Part shown: in pieces, positions 14,466 through 19,860 of the stretch | How positions within the stretch are numbered: the first letter of the stretch is position 1 | How the letters are laid out: every line of letters begins with the position of its first letter | NCBI GenBank assembly: GCA_031378125.1 | Contig: JANNDW010000025.1 | Location: 1-19,860 of the forward strand | Source of the DNA: LGRD01 sp031378125 | GTDB taxonomy: Bacteria; Pseudomonadota; Gammaproteobacteria; Burkholderiales; Burkholderiaceae_C | Direction: 5' to 3' | Length of the DNA stretch: 19,860 bases | Notes under the pieces: generated by a model | What the model saw: the letters and a program-made list of their open reading frames with translations, nothing else | What the model was told of the DNA's origin: nothing | Databases searched by the model: none | Program-made: the position numbers and the translations under genes

Positions 14466-17159
14466 TTGAGCGCGCTGGCCCCCATGCTGGCCCCCACCTT
14501 GGCCGCAGTCGCGATCGAGCCGGCGTCCGAGCCGGCGCTGCGCAGCGTCGGCCAGCTTCGCCAGCGCTTTCGCGAAGGCAAGGCAGCTCTGGTCGAGCAT
14601 TTCCGCAACTCCAGAGCCAGCGCGCCCGCGGCCGCCCGCTTGTTGCGCGCACTCACCAAGCATGTCGACCACACCGTGGTCGACCTGTGGAACCACGCGC
14701 AAATGCCGGCCAACGCGGCGCTGTTGGCCGTGGGTGGTTATGGCCGCGGCGAGTTGTTCCCCTATTCGGACGTCGACGTGCTGGTGCTGCTGCCACCGGG
14801 CCTGTCTCCCATCGAACCTGCCACCGAGGCGCCCGAAGACGGCTCGCCGTCGGCGGCGCCGTCGGCCCGGGTGGCCATCGAAGGCTTCATCACCTCGTGC
14901 TGGGACATTGGGCTGGAGATCGGCTCCAGCGTGCGCACCGTCGACGAATGTGTTGCCGAGGGCCAGCGCGACGTGACGGTCCAGACGGCGCTGCTGGAAT
15001 CGCGCTACCTGTGCGGTTCGCGGCGCGTGTTCACCACCTTCCGCCACGCCAACACACGCGCCATGGACCCCAAGGCGTTCCTGCGCGCCAAGTCGCTGGA
15101 GATGCAGCAGCGCCACCAGAAGTTCGAGGACACGCCGTATGCGCTGGAGCCCAACTGCAAGGAAAGCCCGGGTGGCTTGCGCGACCTGCAACTGGTCATC
15201 TGGATCGCCCGTGCCGCCGGCCTGGGCAAGAACTGGAGCGCGTTGGCGAGCAATGAGCTGATCACGCCTTTCGAGGTCAAGCAGCTGCAGCGCAACGAGG
15301 GGCTGATCAAGCTGATCCGCGCACGCCTGCACATGGTGGCGGGCCGGCGCGAGGACCGCCTGGTGTTCGACCTGCAAACCGCGGTGGCCGAAAGCTTCGG
15401 CTACCAGCCGACGCAGAACCAGCGCGCCTCCGAGGTGCTGATGCGCCGCTACTACTGGGCGGCCAAGGCGGTGACACAGCTGAACCTGATCCTGATGCTC
15501 AACATCGAAGAGCGCATTCAAGGGTCGCGGGACGCTGCAATGCGGCCGATCAACAGCAAGTTCCTCGAGCGCGGCGGGATGCTCGAAGTGGCCAGCGACG
15601 ACCTCTACCACCGCGACCCGCATGCCATTCTGGAAACCTTTTTGACCTACCAGCGCACGGTGGGCATCCGCGGGTTGTCGGCCCGAACCCTGCGTGCGCT
15701 ATACAACGCGCGCGACCAGATGAACGCAGCGTTCCGGCGCGACCCGGTGAACCGCGCCACCTTCATTCAGATCCTGCGCGAGCCCGGCGGCCAGACACAC
15801 GCCTTGCGCTTGATGAACCAGACCAGTGTGCTGGGGCGCTACCTGTGGGTGTTCCGGCGCATCGTCGGGCAAATGCAGCATGACCTGTTCCATGTCTACA
15901 CCGTGGACCAGCACATCCTGATGGTGGTGCGCAACGTTCGGCGCTTCTTCATCCCCGAGCACGCGCACGAATACCCGTTCTGCTCGCAGTTGGCGGCGTC
16001 GTGGAACCCGCCGTCGCTGCTCTACATCGCGGCTCTGTTCCACGACGTGGCCAAAGGCCGCGGCGGCGACCACTCTGTCCTTGGCGCCCAGGAGGCACGG
16101 CATTTTTGCCGCGACCACGGGTTGGGCCGCGACGATGCCTCGCTGATCGAATTCCTGGTCAAGGAACACCTGACGATGTCACGCGTCGCGCAGAAGGAAG
16201 ACCTGTCCGAACCCGAGGTGATTCAGTCCTTCGCGCGGCGGATGGGTTCCGAGCGGCGCCTGACCGCCCTGTACCTGCTGACCGTGGCCGACATCCGCGG
16301 CACCAGCCCGAAGGTGTGGAACGCCTGGAAGGGCAAGCTGCTGGAAGACCTGTACCGGCAAACGCTGCTGGCGCTGGGTGGTGCGCGGCCGAACATGGAC
16401 GCGGAGATCGAGTCGCGCAAACAAGAGGCCCGCCATGCGCTGAACCTGCTGTCCTTGCCGGCCGACATCGAAGCGCCGTTGTGGAAGACGCTGGCGATCA
16501 GCTATTTCGCGCGCCACGACGCAGGCGACATTGCCTGGCATGCGCGCGCGCTGTGCGCCCACGTTCAAACGCGGCAGCCGATCGTGCGGGCCAGGCTGTC
16601 GTCGGTGGGTGAAGGTCTACAGGTGCTCGTGTATGCACCCGATCAGGCCGATCTGTTCGCGCGCATCTGCGGGTACTTCGACACCGCGGATTTCAACATC
16701 CTGGACGCCAAGGTGCACACCACCCGTGCCGGTTATGCGCTCGACACGTTCCAGGTCATCTGCCCGCACCTCGAAGACCACTACCACTACCGCGACCTGA
16801 TCTCGCTGGTGGAGACCCAGCTGCGTGAGGCCCTCAGGGCCACCGGGCCGCTGCCCGAGCCCAAGCGTGGCCGAGTCTCGCGGCGGGTGAAATCGTTTCC
16901 GATCACGCCGCGCATCACGCTGCGACCGGACGAGCGCGCCCAGGCCTGGCTGCTGGGCGTGTCGGCCAGCGACCGCTCGGGGCTGCTGTTTTCGATCGCG
17001 CGGGTGCTCGCCCGCCACCGCATCAACCTGCAATTGGCCAAGATCTCCACGCTGGGCGAGCGGGTCGAAGACACGTTCCTGATCGATGGCTCGGAGCTGC
17101 AACACAACCGCAAGCAGATTCAGATCGAAAGCGAACTGCTCGATGCGATCAGTGCTTGA
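14466..17159 (+). CDS. glnD: [Protein-PII] uridylyltransferase / uridylyl-removing enzyme
   Basis: The cell's glutamine sensor: it adds UMP to PII (GlnB/GlnK) when nitrogen is scarce and removes it when glutamine is high. Four domains are seen in 897 residues (E. coli 890). The nucleotidyltransferase has GGYGRGELFPYSDVD at 90-104 (metal ligands Asp102 and Asp104). A central helical region carries NCKESPGGLRDLQ. The HD hydrolase has FHDVAKGRGGDHS with His526-Asp527. Two C-terminal ACT domains span about 719-795 and 826-897 (LGVSASDRSGLLFSIARVL). All active-site motifs are intact. The start is a TTG at 14466, five bases after map; an ATG at codon 7 is the alternative. No strong ribosome site is present, so coupling to map is likely. 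mnmH follows six bases after the stop. Confidence 0.96.
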   Translation: MSALAPMLAPTLAAVAIEPASEPALRSVGQLRQRFREGKAALVEHFRNSRASAPAAARLLRALTKHVDHTVVDLWNHAQMPANAALLAVGGYGRGELFPYSDVDVLVLLPPGLSPIEPATEAPEDGSPSAAPSARVAIEGFITSCWDIGLEIGSSVRTVDECVAEGQRDVTVQTALLESRYLCGSRRVFTTFRHANTRAMDPKAFLRAKSLEMQQRHQKFEDTPYALEPNCKESPGGLRDLQLVIWIARAAGLGKNWSALASNELITPFEVKQLQRNEGLIKLIRARLHMVAGRREDRLVFDLQTAVAESFGYQPTQNQRASEVLMRRYYWAAKAVTQLNLILMLNIEERIQGSRDAAMRPINSKFLERGGMLEVASDDLYHRDPHAILETFLTYQRTVGIRGLSARTLRALYNARDQMNAAFRRDPVNRATFIQILREPGGQTHALRLMNQTSVLGRYLWVFRRIVGQMQHDLFHVYTVDQHILMVVRNVRRFFIPEHAHEYPFCSQLAASWNPPSLLYIAALFHDVAKGRGGDHSVLGAQEARHFCRDHGLGRDDASLIEFLVKEHLTMSRVAQKEDLSEPEVIQSFARRMGSERRLTALYLLTVADIRGTSPKVWNAWKGKLLEDLYRQTLLALGGARPNMDAEIESRKQEARHALNLLSLPADIEAPLWKTLAISYFARHDAGDIAWHARALCAHVQTRQPIVRARLSSVGEGLQVLVYAPDQADLFARICGYFDTADFNILDAKVHTTRAGYALDTFQVICPHLEDHYHYRDLISLVETQLREALRATGPLPEPKRGRVSRRVKSFPITPRITLRPDERAQAWLLGVSASDRSGLLFSIARVLARHRINLQLAKISTLGERVEDTFLIDGSELQHNRKQIQIESELLDAISA

Positions 17160-17165
17160 GCCGGC

Positions 17166-18224
17166 GTGGCGCTGATCCACATCGCCGCAGCCGACGCGCT
17201 GTCGCGCCTGCACGAATTCGACACCCTCATCGACGCCCGCTCGGAAAGCGAGTACGCCCAAGACAGGCTGCCAGGCGCGGTGAACTGGCCCAGCCTGACC
17301 GACGAGCAGCGCCGGATCGTGGGCACCCAGTACACGCAGGACTCGGCCTTCGTCGCCAAGAAGCGCGGCGCGGCGCTGGTGGCGCGAAACATCGCCGGCC
17401 ATATCGAACGCGAGGTGATGGACAAGCCCAAGGACTGGAAGCCCTTGGTCTATTGCTGGCGCGGCGGCAAGCGCAGCGGCGCGCTGGCGCTGGTGCTGGA
17501 CCAGATCGGCTTCCATGTGCATGTGCTCGAAGGCGGCTACCGCGAGTACCGGCGTGCGGTGATCGCGGCGTTGGAGCTTGCGCCGCGGCGCTTTCAATAC
17601 CGCGTGGTCTGCGGCACCACCGGCTCGGGCAAAAGCCACTTGCTGCAAGTACTGGCGGCCCAGGGCGCGCAGGTGCTGGACCTGGAGGCGCTGGCCAACC
17701 ACCGCGGGTCGGTGTTGGGCCTGGTGCCCGGCAGCCCGCAACCGGGCCAGAAGCAGTTCGACTCCAGACTCTGGGACAGGCTGCGCCGCTTCGACCCGGC
17801 GCGCGTGGTGTGGGTGGAAAGCGAAAGCAAGAAGGTGGGCGACCTGCGGGTGCCGCAAGCGCTGATCGAGTCGATGCGCGCTTCACCCTGCATCACGCTC
17901 GAGCTGCCGCTGGAGGCCCGCGTCGCGCTGTTGACGCGGGACTACCACCACTTCGTGACCGACACCCCCGCCTTCTGCGAACGGCTCGACGCACTGCGGG
18001 TGCTGCGGGGCCATGACATGGTCAATGCCTGGCAGGAAGCGGCACGCGCCGGCCGCACGGCGGAGGTCGTGCGCGACCTGCTGATCACGCACTACGATCC
18101 GATTTACCTGCAATCCATGCGCCGCAATTTCGCCGGCTTTTCAGCGCCAAAGCTGCAGCTGAACTGGGATGGCAGCGCCGAAGCGCTGGCCACCGCCGCG
18201 AACCAGATGGTCGAGACGGGCTGA
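17166..18224 (+). CDS. mnmH: tRNA 2-selenouridine synthase
   Basis: MnmH (SelU, YbbB) replaces sulfur by selenium in 2-thiouridine at the wobble base of certain tRNAs, through a geranylated intermediate, using selenophosphate. The 352 residues show an N-terminal rhodanese domain (FDTLIDARSESEYAQDRLPGAVN) with catalytic Cys97 in VYCWRGGKRSG, the same number as in E. coli. A P-loop domain follows with GTTGSGKS at 150-157, then VWVESESKKVG. The GTG start is six bases after the glnD stop, without its own ribosome site, so it appears to be the third gene of map-glnD-mnmH. It converges with phaB 14 bp later. No selD or selenoprotein gene is in the window, so selenium use has to be checked elsewhere in the genome. 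Confidence 0.95.
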   Translation: MALIHIAAADALSRLHEFDTLIDARSESEYAQDRLPGAVNWPSLTDEQRRIVGTQYTQDSAFVAKKRGAALVARNIAGHIEREVMDKPKDWKPLVYCWRGGKRSGALALVLDQIGFHVHVLEGGYREYRRAVIAALELAPRRFQYRVVCGTTGSGKSHLLQVLAAQGAQVLDLEALANHRGSVLGLVPGSPQPGQKQFDSRLWDRLRRFDPARVVWVESESKKVGDLRVPQALIESMRASPCITLELPLEARVALLTRDYHHFVTDTPAFCERLDALRVLRGHDMVNAWQEAARAGRTAEVVRDLLITHYDPIYLQSMRRNFAGFSAPKLQLNWDGSAEALATAANQMVETG

Positions 18225-18238
18225 ACCGCTTCGGCGCC

Positions 18239-18976
18239 TCACCCCATGTGCAGACCGCCGTTCACCGAGAAATCCGCGCCGGTGGCAAAGCCGGACTCAT
18301 CTGAGGCGACCCACGAGACGATGGAGGCAATGTCGTCCGGCGTGCCCAGGCGCTTGACCGGAATGCCGGCGATGATTTTGTCCAGCACATCCTGGCGAAT
18401 CGACTTGACCATGTCGGTTGCAATGTAGCCCGGGCTCACCGTGTTGACCGTCACGCCCTTGTTGGCCACTTCTTGTGCCAACGCCATCGTGAAGCCGTGC
18501 ATGCCCGCCTTGGCCGCCGAGTAGTTGGTCTGGCCGAACTGGCCCTTTTCACCGTTCACCGAACTGATGTTGACGATGCGGCCCCAGCCCCGCTCGGTCA
18601 TGTCGTCAATGACCTGCTTGGTGACGTTAAAAAGACTGGTCAGGTTGGTTTCGATCACCGCGTCCCAATCGGCCCGGGTCATTTTGCGGAACATGCCGTC
18701 ACGCGTGATGCCAGCGTTGTTGACCAGCACGTCGATCGGGCCGTGCGCAGCCTTGGTCTTCTGGAACGCGGCAACAGTGGAGTCCCAGTCGCCGACATTG
18801 CCCACCGAGGCATGGAAGCTGAAGCCCAGCGCCTTTTGCTCGCCCAGCCACTTGTCGAAGTCGCGGCTGGGGCCGCAGCCGGCGATGACCGTGAAACCGT
18901 CTTTGTGCAGGCGCTGGCACATCGTGGTGCCAATGCCACCCATGCCGCCGGTGACATACGCTACTTTTTTACTCAT
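18239..18976 (-). CDS. phaB: Acetoacetyl-CoA reductase
   Basis: NADPH-dependent reduction of acetoacetyl-CoA to (R)-3-hydroxybutyryl-CoA, the second step of polyhydroxybutyrate synthesis. The SDR protein of 245 residues aligns almost completely with Cupriavidus necator PhaB from memory: VTGGMGGIG at the start (cofactor motif residues 9-16), ITRD-FRKMTRADWDAVI, NISSVNGEKGQFGQTNYSAAKAG with Ser139, Tyr152 and Lys156, SPGYIATDMVK, and the end ADFSVNGGLHMG. The GQFGQTNY and PGYIATDM blocks separate it from FabG-type ketoacyl-ACP reductases. The start has GGAG (18984-18987, reverse) seven bases upstream. It follows phaA on the same strand after a 115-bp gap that holds a hairpin. Confidence 0.96.
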   Translation of the reverse strand: MSKKVAYVTGGMGGIGTTMCQRLHKDGFTVIAGCGPSRDFDKWLGEQKALGFSFHASVGNVGDWDSTVAAFQKTKAAHGPIDVLVNNAGITRDGMFRKMTRADWDAVIETNLTSLFNVTKQVIDDMTERGWGRIVNISSVNGEKGQFGQTNYSAAKAGMHGFTMALAQEVANKGVTVNTVSPGYIATDMVKSIRQDVLDKIIAGIPVKRLGTPDDIASIVSWVASDESGFATGADFSVNGGLHMG

Positions 18977-19041
18977 GTGCTCTCTCCGTCGAACTCATTG
19001 AATCGGGCGATTAGCGTCGCCGCGAAAGGCAGCCGGGTCAA

Positions 19042-19068
19042 CCGGGTTCGCCCTGAGTGCGAGCCCGG
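19042..19068. promoter_or_regulatory. Hairpin in the phaA-phaB gap
   Basis: Bases 19042-19051 and 19059-19068 are inverted copies forming a 10-bp stem around a 7-base loop. There is one G-U wobble on the plus-strand RNA and one C-A mismatch on the minus-strand RNA, which is the sense of the pha genes. It lies 23 bases after the phaA stop. No U-tract follows, so it may be a processing or stability element rather than a terminator. Confidence 0.4.
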
Positions 19069-19091
19069 AATTGATCTAAAGCAAATCGAGC

Positions 19092-19860
19092 TCAGCCCTG
19101 GCGCTCAACACACAGCGCCACGCCCATGCCGCCGCCAATGCACAACGACGCGATGCCCTTTCTGGCATTGCGGCGCTGCATCTCGTGCAACAGGGTCACC
19201 AAGATGCGGCAGCCCGACGCGCCGATGGGGTGGCCGATGGCGATGGCGCCGCCATTGACATTCACCTTGGCTGTGTCCCAGCCCATTTCCTTATGCACCG
19301 CACAGGCCTGGGCCGCGAAGGCTTCATTGATTTCCAGCAGGTCCAGCTCGGCAGGCTTCCAGCCGGCGCGCTCCAGCGCACGGCGCGAGGCCGACACCGG
19401 GCCCATGCCCATGATGGCCGGGTCCAGCCCCGAACTGGCGTAGCCGGCAATGCGGGCCAGCGGCCTCAGGCCGAGCTGGTCGGCCTTCTTCGCCGTCATC
19501 ACGACGACGCCGGCAGCCCCGTCGTTCAGGCCGGAGGCATTGCCCGCGGTCACGCTACCGGCCTTGTCGAAGGCCGGGCGCAAACCGGCCAGCACATCGG
19601 CCGTGCTCTTGCGGTTGATGAACTCGTCGGCCGCAAACACGATCGGGTCGCCCTTTTTCTGCGCAATGCTGAACGGCACGATCTCGTCCTTGAAACGCCC
19701 GGCATCCTGCGCCGCGGCCGCCTTCTGCTGCGAGGCCAGCGCCAGCGCGTCCTGGTCGGCGCGGCTCACGTCGTACTTCTTGGCCACATTTTCGGCGGTG
19801 ATGCCCATGTGGTACTGGTTGTACACGTCCCACAGGCCGTCGGTGATCATCGAGTCGATC
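19092..19860 (-). CDS. phaA: Acetyl-CoA acetyltransferase (beta-ketothiolase), C-terminal part
   Basis: Condenses two acetyl-CoA into acetoacetyl-CoA, feeding PhaB. About 256 of the roughly 393 residues are in the window, and the frame runs off the right edge. The first active-site cysteine and the N-terminus are therefore not seen. Visible features are MITDGLWDVYNQYHMG, NASGLNDGAAGVVVM, EINEAFAAQA, the catalytic His in GGAIAIGHPIGASG, and the second active-site Cys in CIGGGMGVAL near the C-terminus. Pairing with phaB supports a biosynthetic PHA thiolase (PhaA) over a degradative thiolase. A generic atoB/acetoacetyl thiolase label would be equally valid for the chemistry. Whether phaC precedes it cannot be told from this window. 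Confidence 0.93.
   Translation of the reverse strand, partial: IDSMITDGLWDVYNQYHMGITAENVAKKYDVSRADQDALALASQQKAAAAQDAGRFKDEIVPFSIAQKKGDPIVFAADEFINRKSTADVLAGLRPAFDKAGSVTAGNASGLNDGAAGVVVMTAKKADQLGLRPLARIAGYASSGLDPAIMGMGPVSASRRALERAGWKPAELDLLEINEAFAAQACAVHKEMGWDTAKVNVNGGAIAIGHPIGASGCRILVTLLHEMQRRNARKGIASLCIGGGMGVALCVERQG

Noticed and set aside
14400..17858. Long reverse open frames (about 410 codons each) opposite glnD and mnmH
   Set aside because: Same shadow effect; glnD and mnmH have complete domains and catalytic motifs on the forward strand.

Overview
The window is high-GC bacterial chromosome. Its gene content and protein style point to a betaproteobacterium of the order Burkholderiales. 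The acetoacetyl-CoA reductase and thiolase closely resemble the Cupriavidus PHA enzymes, and the LexA, GlnD, PurL, MnmH and ThrH proteins fit the same group. This placement is inferred from remembered family sequences, not from a search. I see no rRNA, tRNA, CRISPR array, insertion sequence or prophage. Most of the window is conserved housekeeping DNA with a few poorly described small genes.

Layout, left to right. (1) 1-578: the 3' end of lexA and a small helix-hairpin-helix gene. (2) 579-913: a 335-bp stretch without a confident gene, which contains a coding-like reverse reading frame. (3) 914-1692: two short overlapping genes of unknown function that look like diverged copies of each other. 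(4) 1780-2289 (reverse): a DUF1993/DinB-like protein. It is divergent from a tight three-gene cluster at 2383-4513: a D-2-hydroxyacid dehydrogenase and the two halves of a split ChrA-type transporter, with 4-nt overlaps at both junctions. (5) 4654-6052 (reverse): rlmB-upp (23S rRNA methylation and uracil salvage), preceded by an Ala/Pro-rich protein of unknown function (6165-7043) and a DUF1624/HGSNAT-like membrane protein (7196-7930). (6) 8042-9459: thrH overlapped by an SDR gene of the gluconate 5-dehydrogenase type. (7) 9481-13470 (reverse): purL. (8) 13657-18224: map-glnD-mnmH, a close-packed run for N-terminal methionine removal, PII nitrogen signalling and tRNA wobble-base modification. 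(9) 18239-19860 (reverse): phaB and the 3' part of phaA for polyhydroxyalkanoate synthesis.

No gene cluster in the window clearly amounts to a new system. The most unusual items are the tandem 'ELW..LR' small proteins, the Ala/Pro-rich protein with a His-rich patch, the dehydrogenase/split-ChrA cluster, and a probable leaderless map transcript.
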